Shown here in pieces: positions 16,275 to 25,376 of a stretch of DNA of 64,000 bases; the first letter of the stretch is position 1, and every line of letters starts with the position of its first letter. The notes beneath the pieces are model-generated. The model was not told where the DNA came from. It did no database searches and worked only from the letters and a program-made list of their open reading frames with translations. The translations under genes and the position numbers were made by a program. Source of the stretch: Yoonia sp034652275 (GTDB taxonomy: Bacteria > Pseudomonadota > Alphaproteobacteria > Rhodobacterales > Rhodobacteraceae); NCBI RefSeq assembly GCF_034652275.1, contig NZ_JAXIWG010000001.1:682001-746000 (forward strand), given 5' to 3'.

Positions 16275-18203
16275 TTACCGCAGCAGTGATGACACGTTGC
16301 GGATCGCGACGCGGCGGTTGGCGCGTTCGGCCTCCAGCGTCGGCACTTTCAAGAAGCGCTCGCCATAGCCTTGCGTGATCAGGTTTTCCGGTGGCACACC
16401 AAAGAACTCTGTCAATGCAAGGGCGACCGTTTCGGCGCGACGGTCCGACAGCGCAAGGTTGAAGGCCGCACTGCCCACCGCATCTGTATGCCCTTCGACA
16501 AGGAACACCTGCGACGGATCGTTGTTGACGATGGCCGCAATCGCAAGGCCAAGATCGGTCAGCGCCGCCGTTTGCGTCTGGTCAATTGCCGCCGACCCGC
16601 TTGCGAATGTCAGCGTGTCAAGATCGACCGCAGGCGCCAGATTGCGCACCTCGGGGATGGTCCGGATCTGGTTGAGAGAGAACGTGCGCCCGATCTCGGA
16701 CCGGTCACGCGCGGCCAGTGCCTCGCGCAGGGTCGCCACATTGGCGCCGCTGGCCCCTTGTGCAAAGAACACAGGCGCAGGTGGCAGTTCGGACACAATG
16801 ACCGGCGCGCTGCCGACAGTGTCGTTGAACAGTTCGATCTGCGTGCCATCCGCCAGCACACGCGCACGGCGCTGGACAGTGCCATCCGCACCGCGGATCG
16901 TGATGACGCGCGTGCCGTCTTCACGCGTGACGATGGTACGGGTCGAGCCGTCATTGAAGGTCTGGGTTTCAACCTGCGATCCGGGCTGGCGCAGCAGAAC
17001 GTCGTCATCTTTCAGCACAACGAAGTTGTCGCCGCGCTGCACGACCACGCGGTCACCCGAGTTCGAAACGACCTGATCGCCATTGCGCAGAACCGAACCG
17101 ACAACCACAGCGCCAAGCCCGACAAGCAGCGCCTTTTGGAAGTTCGACAATCCATCGCGATCATTCGACCCCGCCACCAGGGGGGCAGGTTCCGCGTTCA
17201 CGCGGTTGTCGAAATCCTCGGTGCTGGAACGCACGTCTTCGACGGTGACGGTTTCCTGTTCGACGACCACATCGTCGGCGGTAGGCTCGCCTTCGAGGTC
17301 AGCCAGCGCTGCGGCGGATTCCACGGGGGCTTCCTCTGCTGTCTCTGCAGGCGTCTGTTCACGGGCAAGCTGTTCTTCGACGGTTGTTGCTTCGCTAATG
17401 ATGGGGGCAGGCTCGGCCACAGGCTCTGCGGTCTCATCGCTCGTGATGGCGTCGGCTGGTGCTTCGGCCTCCTCGGCGGCGGCAGCTGCAGCGGCTTCTT
17501 CTTCGGCTGCAGCTTGTGCGGCTGCCTCGGCCGCAGCGGCATCAGCAGCGGCGGCTTGCGCGTCGGCGGCAGCGGCTTCGTCTGCGGCGGCTTGCGCGGC
17601 GGCGGCAGCAGCTTCATCTGCGGCAGCAGCTTCTGCATCGGCAGCAGCTTGTGCATCAGCGGCAGCGCGTGCCTCTTCTTCCGCGGCGGCTTCTGCATCG
17701 GCAGCGGCTTGTGCGTCAGCGGCAGCTGCAGCTTCTGCGGCGGCTTGCGCTTCTGCGGCAGCGCGTGCTTCTTCTTCAGCGGCAGCTTGTGCAGCGGCCT
17801 CTTCGGCGGCTGCTTGTGCTTCGGCTTCAGCAGCAGCCTGTGCTTCGGCGGCAGCAGCCGCGCGGGCCTCTTCTTCAGCGGCAGCTTGAGCGGCAGCCAT
17901 TGCCTCTGCTTCAGCGGCTTCGGCGGCAGCAGCGGCTTCGGCGGCAGCGGCGGCTTCGGCGGCAGCGGCTTCAGCAGCCAAAGCCGCATCAATCTCGGCC
18001 TGACGCGCAGCCATGTCGGCTTCTTGCTGGACCCTGTCAAAGGCAGCGCGATCCTCGATCAGCTCGCCTTCGATGCTCAGGCAGGGGAATTCCGGCGCAT
18101 CGCCGCAGGCCTGCAGGTCGGCCTCTTGTGCAAACACAGGGGCCGTGACCATCGCCAGACTGACAACGAGCGACGTGGTATTCTTGAATTTCGAGTGACG
18201 CAT
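16275..18203 (-). CDS. OmpA-family outer-membrane/peptidoglycan protein with Ala-rich coiled stalk
   Basis: A 642-residue exported protein. Residues 1-26 are a signal peptide (…VTAPVFAQ). A short Cys-containing head (DLQACGDAPEFPCLSIEG) is followed by about 200 residues of Ala/Glu/Gln-rich sequence predicted as a long helix, then an acidic linker, a short hydrophobic segment (FQKALLVGLGAVVVGSVL), a beta-rich region with repeats such as VVQRGDNFVVLKDDDVLL, and a C-terminal OmpA domain (LTFASGSAAIDQTQ, VEGHTDAVGSAAFNLALSDRRAETV, VPPENLITQGYGE) that binds peptidoglycan. Best seen as an envelope tether; related proteins are common in Rhodobacterales. The repetitive part makes coding on the other strand look open, but that is a shadow. 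Confidence 0.88.
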   Translation of the reverse strand: MRHSKFKNTTSLVVSLAMVTAPVFAQEADLQACGDAPEFPCLSIEGELIEDRAAFDRVQQEADMAARQAEIDAALAAEAAAAEAAAAAEAAAAAEAAEAEAMAAAQAAAEEEARAAAAAEAQAAAEAEAQAAAEEAAAQAAAEEEARAAAEAQAAAEAAAAADAQAAADAEAAAEEEARAAADAQAAADAEAAAADEAAAAAAQAAADEAAAADAQAAAADAAAAEAAAQAAAEEEAAAAAAAEEAEAPADAITSDETAEPVAEPAPIISEATTVEEQLAREQTPAETAEEAPVESAAALADLEGEPTADDVVVEQETVTVEDVRSSTEDFDNRVNAEPAPLVAGSNDRDGLSNFQKALLVGLGAVVVGSVLRNGDQVVSNSGDRVVVQRGDNFVVLKDDDVLLRQPGSQVETQTFNDGSTRTIVTREDGTRVITIRGADGTVQRRARVLADGTQIELFNDTVGSAPVIVSELPPAPVFFAQGASGANVATLREALAARDRSEIGRTFSLNQIRTIPEVRNLAPAVDLDTLTFASGSAAIDQTQTAALTDLGLAIAAIVNNDPSQVFLVEGHTDAVGSAAFNLALSDRRAETVALALTEFFGVPPENLITQGYGERFLKVPTLEAERANRRVAIRNVSSLLR

Positions 18204-18273
18204 TTTTAACCTCTTGGAAACAGCCGCCCGACAGGACGATGTTGACGTCTATAACAGCCCAGAGGTAGGAATG

Positions 18274-18302
18274 TTCCGCCCGACAACAAGGTCGGGCGGA
18301 AA
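18274..18302. terminator. Hairpin at the end of the cox operon
   Basis: TTCCGCCCGAC, loop AACAAG, GTCGGGCGGAA; an 11-base perfect stem 14 bases past the coxM stop. No long T run, so it may act as a processing or weak terminator hairpin. Confidence 0.6.
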
Positions 18303-18315
18303 TGTGCCGAGCGTA

Positions 18316-19104
18316 TCAGGCCGCGCTGACTGCCCGTCCGGTCATCACTTTTACGAGATGCGCCCGGTAGTCCGGCGTGCCATGCAGATCGCCGATCATG
18401 CCGTCCGCATCGACGGACAGACCGTCCAGCGCCTTGGCCGAGAAATCAGCCGACAATGCGGCTTCAGCCTCGGACCAGCGGAATACACCGTCTTCGGATG
18501 CGCCCGTCACGGCGACCCGCACGCCGTCTGCGTATTTCGCCACGAAAACGCCCACCAGCGCGAAACGGGACGCGGGCTGGACGAATTTCATGTAATGCGA
18601 TTTCTGCGGGATGGGGAAACGGACCTCGGTGATGACCTCGCCACCATGCAGCGCGGTGGTGAACATCCCCTGAAAGTAGTCATCCGCCGCGATCTGGCGG
18701 GTGTTGGTGATGATCACAGCCCCCGTGCCCAGCGCTGCCGCCGGATAGCAGGCCGCGGGGTCGTTGTTGGCGAGCGATCCGCCGATTGTGCCACGGTTGC
18801 GCACGGCGGGGTCGCCGATATGGCTGGCCAGATGCGCCAGCCCCGGGAAATGCGCCGCTGCCTCGCGGGCGACGGTGGCATGGGTCGTGGCCGCCCCGAT
18901 GCAGAGCATCCCGTCATCGGACAGGCAGACGCCCTTCATCTCGCCTATGCCTGTCAGGCTGACCAGCACATCGGGCGCGGCAAGGCGCGCCTTCAGCGTC
19001 GGGATCAGCGTCTGCCCGCCGCCCAAGGCCTGCGCCCCGTCATGTTCCATGGCCTTGACCGCATCCGCGATGGTGGTGGGCCGTTCGATTTCAAAAGCAT
19101 ACAT
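18316..19104 (-). CDS. coxM: Molybdenum hydroxylase FAD subunit (CoxM-like)
   Basis: FAD-binding medium subunit passing electrons from the Fe-S clusters to an acceptor. The 262-residue protein has the family FAD motifs: ALGGGQTLIPTLKARL near residue 30 and TIGGSLANNDPAACYPAA near residue 105, then the CO_deh_flav_C domain. It is last of a three-subunit set and starts 12 bases after coxL. Named by family; the large-subunit loop shows form II, so the natural substrate is unknown. Confidence 0.9.
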   Translation of the reverse strand: MYAFEIERPTTIADAVKAMEHDGAQALGGGQTLIPTLKARLAAPDVLVSLTGIGEMKGVCLSDDGMLCIGAATTHATVAREAAAHFPGLAHLASHIGDPAVRNRGTIGGSLANNDPAACYPAAALGTGAVIITNTRQIAADDYFQGMFTTALHGGEVITEVRFPIPQKSHYMKFVQPASRFALVGVFVAKYADGVRVAVTGASEDGVFRWSEAEAALSADFSAKALDGLSVDADGMIGDLHGTPDYRAHLVKVMTGRAVSAA

Positions 19105-19116
19105 GACAGCTCTCCC

Positions 19117-21486
19117 TTACGCGTTCTGCATGGCTTCCCAGACGCGCAGCGGCGTCAGGGGCATGTCGATATGGGTGACGTTCTTGCCTGCCGATTGCAG
19201 CGCATCGACGACAGCGTTGACGATTGTGGGTGGCGACCCGATTGCCCCCGCCTCGCCACAGCCTTTCACACCCAGCGGATTGTGCGTGCAAGGCGTGCCA
19301 TTGGCGTGGTCCACGGTGTAGAACGGCAGGTCATCCGCGCGCGGCATGGTGTAATCCATGTAGCTCGCCGACAAAAGCTGGCCGTCATCATCGTAGCGCG
19401 CGCCTTCCAGCAGCGCCTGACCGATGCCTTGGCCAAGCCCGCCATGCACCTGCCCCGTGACGATCATCGGGTTCATGATGTTGCCGAAGTCGTCCACCGC
19501 GACGAACCGGTCCACGCGCACCTTGCCGGTGTCAGGGTCCACCTCGACCTCGCAGGCATAGGCACCCGATGGATAGGTAAAGTTGGCCGGATCGTAGAAC
19601 GCCGTTTCCTCAAGCCCCGGTTCGATATCCTCGATGGGGAAGTTGTGGGGGATATAGGCCTTGAGCGCGACCTCGCCGAAGCTGACGGATTTGTCAGTGC
19701 CTTTGACGGTGAACTGGCCATCCTTGAAATCCACGTCATCGGCGGAGGCTTCCAGCATATGCGCGGCGATCTTCTTGGCCTTGGCGATGATCTTTTCCGT
19801 GGCCCGCACCATAGCCGATCCGCAGACCGCCAAGGACCGCGACCCGTAGGTGCCCATCCCGAAGGGGATTTTCGACGTATCGCCATGCACGATGTCGATG
19901 CTTTGCGGATCAATCCCCAGCATTTCGCCCACGATCTGGGGAAACACAGTCTCATGCCCCTGCCCGTGACTATGCGCGCCGACCATGACGCTCAGGTTGC
20001 CGGTGGCATTCACCCGCACGGTGGCCGCGTCATAAAGGCCTACACGGCTGCCCAGCACACCCACAAGGTTCGACGGCGCGATGCCGCAAGCCTCGATATA
20101 GGCGTTCAGGCCCAGACCGCGCAGCATGCCACGGGCTTCGCTTTCCTTGCGCCGCGCCTCGAAACCTTTGCGGTCGATGTGCTTTTCCAGCGTGTCCATC
20201 AGCGCGTCGTAATTACCGGAATCGTATTGCAGACCGGCAGCACTGGTGAACGGATACTGGTCCGGCTTGACGAAGTTCTTGCGACGGATGGCAATCGGGT
20301 CGATCCCCAATTCGCGCGCCGCCTTGTCGATGACGCGTTCGATGGAATAGGTCGCCTCTGGCCGGCCCGCGCCACGATAGGCATCAACCGGGGCGGTGTT
20401 GGTGAACACGGCTTTCACGTTCACATAGACGTTGGGGACGGTGTAGTTCCCCGCCATCAGCGTGCCATGCAGGAAGGTCGGCGTCGCGGTCGAGAAGTTC
20501 GACAGATACGCGCCCACATTCGCCATGGTTTCCGTACGGAAGGCGATGAAGGTGCCGTCCTTTTCACAGGCCAGTTCGATCTTGGTCACATGGTCGCGGC
20601 CATGCGCATCGGTCAGGAACGCCTCGGTCCGGTCAGCGGTCCATTTCACCGGGCGGCCGATCTTGCGCGCGGCGGCGAGCACAAGGGCTTCTTCGCCATA
20701 GTGATAGATCTTGGACCCGAAACCGCCACCCACATCGGGGGCGATCACAGTCAGCTTGTTTTCGGGAATGCCCATGACGAAGGCCGAAATGAGCAGGCGC
20801 GTCAGATGCGGGTTCTGCGATGTGGTCTGCAAGACGTAGGAATCATTGCCCGCATCGTAGTTCCCGATGGAACAGCGCGGCTCCATCGCATTGGGCACCA
20901 GACGGTTGTTGACCAGCTCCAGCGTCGTCACATGCGGTGCGGCCTTGATCGCGGCATCGGTGGCGGCGCGGTTATCCTCGATCCAGCCCCAGTCGAAACA
21001 CTGGTTGGTGCCGATCTCGTCATGCACGAAGGCATCACCTGCCAAGGCTGCGGCCATATCGACGATGGCGGGCAGTTCCTCGATCTCGGCCACAATCGCC
21101 TCGGCCGCGTTGCGCGCCTGCAATTCGGTTTCCGCGATCACGGCGGCATAGGCGTCACCGACATGGCGCACCTTGCCATGCGCGAGCACGGGGCGTTTGG
21201 GTTCCTTCATCGGCGTGCCGTCGCGGCTGTTGATCAGCCAGCCCGCAGGGTTGCCGCCCACATCGGCGAAATCGGCCCCCGTGAACACGGCCAGCACGCC
21301 GGGCATGTTTTCCGCGCGCGATGTGTCGATGGATTTGATGATCCCGTGCGCCACGGTCGAGCGGCAAAAGATCGCCGTGGTCGCGCCGTAATGCTTGATG
21401 TCGTCGGTGTAATGCCCTGCCCCCGTCAGAAAGCGGACATCTTCGCGGCGCTTGTCACTGGCGCCGATTCCATGGTCTTTTGGCAT
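19117..21486 (-). CDS. coxL: Molybdenum hydroxylase large subunit, form-II CoxL type
   Basis: The 789-residue molybdopterin-cytosine-dinucleotide-binding catalytic subunit of the xanthine oxidase superfamily. The active-site loop reads AYRGAGRPE, the signature of form-II (BMS) proteins, instead of the AYxCSFR loop with the Cu-binding Cys of true CO dehydrogenases. GGGFGSK (Mo pterin contact) and the C-terminal GVKGCGEAGAIG with the catalytic Glu are present. The N terminus GIGASDKRREDVRFLTGAG is typical. Probable hydroxylation of an organic or heterocyclic compound; substrate unknown. The position after coxS and before coxM is standard. Confidence 0.93.
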   Translation of the reverse strand: MPKDHGIGASDKRREDVRFLTGAGHYTDDIKHYGATTAIFCRSTVAHGIIKSIDTSRAENMPGVLAVFTGADFADVGGNPAGWLINSRDGTPMKEPKRPVLAHGKVRHVGDAYAAVIAETELQARNAAEAIVAEIEELPAIVDMAAALAGDAFVHDEIGTNQCFDWGWIEDNRAATDAAIKAAPHVTTLELVNNRLVPNAMEPRCSIGNYDAGNDSYVLQTTSQNPHLTRLLISAFVMGIPENKLTVIAPDVGGGFGSKIYHYGEEALVLAAARKIGRPVKWTADRTEAFLTDAHGRDHVTKIELACEKDGTFIAFRTETMANVGAYLSNFSTATPTFLHGTLMAGNYTVPNVYVNVKAVFTNTAPVDAYRGAGRPEATYSIERVIDKAARELGIDPIAIRRKNFVKPDQYPFTSAAGLQYDSGNYDALMDTLEKHIDRKGFEARRKESEARGMLRGLGLNAYIEACGIAPSNLVGVLGSRVGLYDAATVRVNATGNLSVMVGAHSHGQGHETVFPQIVGEMLGIDPQSIDIVHGDTSKIPFGMGTYGSRSLAVCGSAMVRATEKIIAKAKKIAAHMLEASADDVDFKDGQFTVKGTDKSVSFGEVALKAYIPHNFPIEDIEPGLEETAFYDPANFTYPSGAYACEVEVDPDTGKVRVDRFVAVDDFGNIMNPMIVTGQVHGGLGQGIGQALLEGARYDDDGQLLSASYMDYTMPRADDLPFYTVDHANGTPCTHNPLGVKGCGEAGAIGSPPTIVNAVVDALQSAGKNVTHIDMPLTPLRVWEAMQNA

Positions 21487-21546
21487 TGAAATTCCTCCCG
21501 GTTGGGACGGCGGCAGGATAGCTGCGTCCCGTTGCTCCCTGAATTC

Positions 21547-22032
21547 TTATTCGGCGGCGATGGCTGCTACGTCCTGACCGGATGCGGCCATGATCGCCTT
21601 GACGATATTGTGGTAACCCGTGCAGCGGCAGATATTCCCCTCCAGATAACTGCGCACTTCGGCCTCGGTCGGCTTGGGGTTCTCCTTCAACAGCGCCGCC
21701 GCCGACATCACCATGCCGGGCGTGCAGAACCCGCATTGCAGGCCGTGGTGATCCTGAAACGCCTGCTGGATCACGTTGAGCGATCCGTCCTTGTTGGCCT
21801 GCCCTTCGATAGTGGCAACCTCTGCCCCGTCCAGTTCGACCGCAAAGACCGTACAGGCCTTGACCGCCTCGCCGTTCACATGCACCACGCAGGCTCCGCA
21901 TTGCGATGTATCGCAGCCGACATGCGTGCCTGTCAGGCGCAGGTCATTGCGCAGGAAATCCACCAGAAGCGTGCGGCCTTCCACCTCCCTCGTGACGGAT
22001 TTTCCGTTCACGACCATTGCTACAGATGCCAT
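21547..22032 (-). CDS. coxS: Molybdenum hydroxylase 2Fe-2S subunit (CoxS-like)
   Basis: Small electron-transfer subunit of 161 residues with two [2Fe-2S] clusters. The plant-type motif is CDTSQCGAC followed by a fourth Cys (KACTVFA), and the second is CGFCTPGM paired with CRCTGY. GGGAGGA lies before the ATG at 22032; upstream in-frame sequence is not conserved. First gene of the structural trio, 88 bases after the moeA-like gene, possibly with its own promoter. Confidence 0.95.
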   Translation of the reverse strand: MASVAMVVNGKSVTREVEGRTLLVDFLRNDLRLTGTHVGCDTSQCGACVVHVNGEAVKACTVFAVELDGAEVATIEGQANKDGSLNVIQQAFQDHHGLQCGFCTPGMVMSAAALLKENPKPTEAEVRSYLEGNICRCTGYHNIVKAIMAASGQDVAAIAAE

Positions 22033-22120
22033 TCGTTCCTCCCGATACATCGTTGCTATGGAATGAGTTAAGCACGGCTGAAACCACTTGAGAACAACGA
22101 TCTTTCGCTGCTTTGCAGCA

Positions 22121-23101
22121 TCAGCCAATCTCGCGGCGCGGTTGGGGGCGGTCGGGGATTTCCTTGAGCAGGCCACCCACACCCATCGCGGCGAAATCGG
22201 AAGGCGCAGGCGTGCGTCCGCAAATCACCCGTTCCAGCACCCAATCGGCGCCGTTGAGCGCGGGCGAGCGCGCACAGCCCGGCAGGCCGATGACAGGTCT
22301 GCCGCGCAACTCACCCAGAAACAGCAGATTGCCGGGATCGACAGGCATGCCGAATTGGCTGACCGTGCCGCCCGCAGCGCGTACGGCAGCGGGGCCGACA
22401 TCGTCGATATCGGATGTGGCCGAGGCGGTCAGGATAAAGATCACCTCGCCCTTTGCATTATCAAGTGCAGCAGACAAGCCGCTGATTTCATGAGATGAAA
22501 GGCAGCGTTCATCAAGAGCGATATCAAAGCGCCCAAGCCGCTTGGCCAGCGCCTCGCGTCCTTTCTCGGACGGCACCTCGCCCAGTTGCGTCTCGATCAG
22601 CGTGGCCGTGTGATACAAAGGCGGCAGGACGCGCAGCGCAGCCCCGATGCTTGCCGCACGGTCCACATCGGCCCCCGGCACGGCATAGGAAATGATCTTG
22701 ATTGTCGCGATCATATTGCCTGCCGCGATGCGGGCATATTGCGGCAGGGTCGCCACAGTGATCATCGGATTGACCGCATTGAAGCGTCCGATGGCCGCAG
22801 CATCCAAACAGACGATCCCTGCTGCATCTGCAAACAGGTTGACGCGACCCGTCGCCGCAGCACTGACGGAGACGTGATTGCCCGCCAGACTGCGGGCGAG
22901 TTTTGCTGCGGCTGCATTCTCGTCCAGATCGCTGGCATCGAGCTGTGCGACAGTCACCTGCGGCACGCATGCCCCTTGCAAGGCCGCGATATCGGCGGCG
23001 GTCAGCATCTGGCCTTTGCGCAGCACCTTGCCGCCCGCCTGCACCGCATGGGCAAGGATCGCACCCAACGCCTCTGCCACGGGAACGGGGCCGAATTTCA
23101 T
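22121..23101 (-). CDS. Molybdopterin-binding (MoaB/Mog-fold) maturation protein
   Basis: A 326-residue protein with a MoCF-biosynthesis domain in its C-terminal half: VIFILTASATSDIDDVGPAAVR and GMPVDPGNLLFLGELRGRPVIGLPGCARSP resemble MoeA/MogA nucleotide-pterin loops. The N-terminal part (GKVLRKGQMLTAADIAAL) is MoeA-domain-like. It lacks the MobA-type nucleotidyltransferase half often fused to it in related clusters. Its place, overlapping xdhC by four bases, suggests it prepares the cofactor for the enzyme encoded downstream. Confidence 0.82.
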   Translation of the reverse strand: MKFGPVPVAEALGAILAHAVQAGGKVLRKGQMLTAADIAALQGACVPQVTVAQLDASDLDENAAAAKLARSLAGNHVSVSAAATGRVNLFADAAGIVCLDAAAIGRFNAVNPMITVATLPQYARIAAGNMIATIKIISYAVPGADVDRAASIGAALRVLPPLYHTATLIETQLGEVPSEKGREALAKRLGRFDIALDERCLSSHEISGLSAALDNAKGEVIFILTASATSDIDDVGPAAVRAAGGTVSQFGMPVDPGNLLFLGELRGRPVIGLPGCARSPALNGADWVLERVICGRTPAPSDFAAMGVGGLLKEIPDRPQPRREIG

Positions 23102-24060
23102 CTGGCTTGCCGCAGGACTTGCGTGATCTGCGCCATGATGCTGAGCGCGATTTCCGCAGGCTGGCGGCCACCTATATCAAGGCCGACGGGGGCATGGATG
23201 CGCGCGATCTGGCCTTCGGTGAACCCCGCCGCCTGCAAGCGCGCGACGCGTTTGGCATGGGTGCGGGTGGACCCCAGACAGCCCAGATAGAACACATCGC
23301 TGCCCAAGGCCGCCATGATCGCGGGATCGTCGAGCTTGGGATCATGCGTCAGCGTCACGATGGCGGTGCGGGCGTCTGGTTTCAGCGCGGCCAGCGCCTC
23401 GTCCGGCCAATCCTCGACAATCGTCTCGCCCGGAAACCGTGCGGCAGAGCCGAAGGCTCCGCGCGGATCGATCAGCACCGGCGCATATCCGCAAGCGCGT
23501 GCCATACCCACCAGCGGCTGCGCGATATGGACAGCCCCCACGATGATCAGGCGCAAGGGGGGATTCTGCAGGGTGATGAAGGTGCCATCCTCCTCCAGCC
23601 CCGCACGGTCGAGGCGGAAACGGTCGGGCGCATCCTCAGCGGTAATGATCCGGCTGCTACCGGTCGCAAGATCGGTGGCCAGCCCAATGGGGCGGGCGGC
23701 GGCGCGGGCCTCGGCCAAGGCTTGCAGGGTCGCAAGCGTCAGGCCGTCGCCCACAGGCTGCACCAGCACGCGGATTTGCCCGCCGCATGCAAGGCCCACG
23801 GCAAACGCCTCGTCATCGCTCACGCCGAAATCAAGAATTGCGTGTTTGCCCGCTGCGATGGCGTCGATGGCCGCGACGACGACAGCGCCTTCGACGCAAC
23901 CGCCCGAAACCGACCCTTCCATCGCGCCATCTGCGTCGATGACCAACTGGCTGCCGACACCGCGCGGGGCGGACCCCCATGTTTCGACCACAGTGGCCAG
24001 CGCCACCTTGCGGCCTGCCTGCGCCCAGTCAAGCGCCAGTTGCGCGGGTTGCGTTGTCAT
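23098..24060 (-). CDS. XdhC/CoxF family molybdenum cofactor insertion protein
   Basis: A 320-residue chaperone of the XdhC family, which binds, sulfurates or inserts the molybdenum cofactor of xanthine-dehydrogenase-type enzymes. The N-terminal XdhC/CoxI domain has ATVVETWGSAPRGVGSQLVI and SGGCVEGAVV; the C-terminal Rossmann domain has LIIVGAVHIAQPLV and YLGCLGSTRTHAKR. Overlaps both neighbours by four bases, so it is translationally coupled in the cox operon. Confidence 0.92.
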   Translation of the reverse strand: MTTQPAQLALDWAQAGRKVALATVVETWGSAPRGVGSQLVIDADGAMEGSVSGGCVEGAVVVAAIDAIAAGKHAILDFGVSDDEAFAVGLACGGQIRVLVQPVGDGLTLATLQALAEARAAARPIGLATDLATGSSRIITAEDAPDRFRLDRAGLEEDGTFITLQNPPLRLIIVGAVHIAQPLVGMARACGYAPVLIDPRGAFGSAARFPGETIVEDWPDEALAALKPDARTAIVTLTHDPKLDDPAIMAALGSDVFYLGCLGSTRTHAKRVARLQAAGFTEGQIARIHAPVGLDIGGRQPAEIALSIMAQITQVLRQAR

Positions 24061-25376
24061 GTCCGTGATCCCCCCTGCAAGGCCGCCAGCATCCGCCGTT
24101 TTTCGCCGCCGTCATCGGGGCGCGTCAGGGCCTCGGCCAGTCCTGCCAATGATGCCACGTTATGGGCGGCACGGAAACTGGTGCAATGCGGCAGCATCTG
24201 TGCGATTCCACGCGCAAGCGGCGCAAATCCGTCCCAGCGCAAAAGCGGGTTGAGCCAGATCACTTGGCTGAAGGTCAGCTGCATCCGCTCCATCTCGCGC
24301 CCCAGATCATGGGTGGCGTCGCGGTCAAGGCCATCGGTGATCAGCAGGACAACCGCGCCCTGCCCCGCAACCCGCCGCGCCCAGTCGCGGTTGAAATCAT
24401 GCAGGCAGGCGCCAATCCGCGTCCCGCCTTCCCAATCCTGCGCCTGCGCGCCTGCCGCCGCCAGTGCGGCATCCACATCGCGCCTGCGCATGTGGCGGGT
24501 GATATTGGTCAGCCGCGTCCCGAAGGTAAAGGCATGGACCTGCGCCCAGCCCTGGCCTTCGCGGTTGGCGACAGCATGCACGAAATGCAGCACGGCGCGC
24601 GAATAGGAGGACATGGAGCCCGAGATATCACAGAGCACCACAAGGTTGGGATAGCAGATGCGCTTGCGCGCGGTCGCAAGCTTGCCAATCTCGCCCCCCT
24701 GCCGCGCGGCGCGGCGCATGGTCTGTTTCCAGTCCGCCAGAGGCCCCGGCAAAGCCTGCCTGCGCCGCGTCAGGATGGGTGGGACCGGCAGGCGCAAGTC
24801 AGCCAGCATCCGCGTGGCGGCGGCCATTTCGGCCGTGCTCATCTGTTCGAAATCGAGCTGGCGCAGGCGTTCCTCGGCCGATGCGGTGTGGCTTGCGTCG
24901 ATGTCGATCTCGACCTCGTCCTCGCGGGCCTGTGCCTCTGGCGCGGGCGGTTCGCGCCCGTCAAGCAAGGCTTGGGCCGCGCGTTTTTCCGCCGCCTCTG
25001 CTGTGCGATCCTCTTGCACGCCGTGGACCATCGGGGTCAGCAGCGACATCATCTGTTCCATATATTGCGGGTCGCGCCAGTAGAGCCGGAACAGCTGCGC
25101 GAAAACGGCGCTGTCCTCGGGTTTCGAGACGAAACAGGCATGCAGCGTCCAATAGAAATCGGCGCGCTGCGTGAATCCCACCGCCTGCACCGCATTGATC
25201 GCGTCGATCACCCGTCCGGGGCCGAGTTTCACGCCCGCCTTGCGCAAGGCGCGAGCGAAATGGGTGATGTTGCCTGCCAGCTTTGGGTCATCGGGTAAGA
25301 GCAGCGGGGCGTAAGCTGGGGATTTCACATCCCCAGACCCCTGTGGGATATTTACACTCGGAAGATGGGAGGTCAT
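24057..25376 (-). CDS. coxE: CoxE-like VWA domain protein
   Basis: A 439-residue partner of the CoxD ATPase, required in cox systems to remodel the active site. It has an N-terminal helical region, an Ala/Glu-rich linker near residues 125-165, and a C-terminal VWA domain with the MIDAS motif DISGSMSSY near residue 255 and later VLLITDGLDRD. The ATG overlaps the coxD stop (ATGA). Residues 4-10 or so are encoded by a GGGATATTTA repeat element that also occurs before pyrE, so the first 15-20 residues are probably not conserved. Confidence 0.9.
   Translation of the reverse strand: MTSHLPSVNIPQGSGDVKSPAYAPLLLPDDPKLAGNITHFARALRKAGVKLGPGRVIDAINAVQAVGFTQRADFYWTLHACFVSKPEDSAVFAQLFRLYWRDPQYMEQMMSLLTPMVHGVQEDRTAEAAEKRAAQALLDGREPPAPEAQAREDEVEIDIDASHTASAEERLRQLDFEQMSTAEMAAATRMLADLRLPVPPILTRRRQALPGPLADWKQTMRRAARQGGEIGKLATARKRICYPNLVVLCDISGSMSSYSRAVLHFVHAVANREGQGWAQVHAFTFGTRLTNITRHMRRRDVDAALAAAGAQAQDWEGGTRIGACLHDFNRDWARRVAGQGAVVLLITDGLDRDATHDLGREMERMQLTFSQVIWLNPLLRWDGFAPLARGIAQMLPHCTSFRAAHNVASLAGLAEALTRPDDGGEKRRMLAALQGGSRT
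25345..25366. repeat. GGGATATTTA motif, copy 1 (inside coxE start)
   Basis: Reads GGGATATTTA, C, ACTCG, GAAGAT on the plus strand. It matches 28732-28753 in 19 of 22 positions. It lies inside the N-terminal codons of coxE on the other strand. Confidence 0.5.

Noticed and set aside
16371..18209. Gly/Ser/Cys-rich protein on the plus strand opposite the OmpA-family gene.
   Set aside because: Shadow of the Ala-rich repeat; the minus strand has signal peptide and OmpA domain.
19117..21486. Aerobic CO dehydrogenase.
   Set aside because: The large subunit has the AYRGAGR loop of form II and not the Cys-containing form-I loop.
18214..21489. A very long open frame of over 1000 codons on the plus strand across coxL and coxM.
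   Set aside because: It is the complement of two well-conserved genes, has no domain or ribosome site, and arises from the strong codon bias of high-GC DNA.
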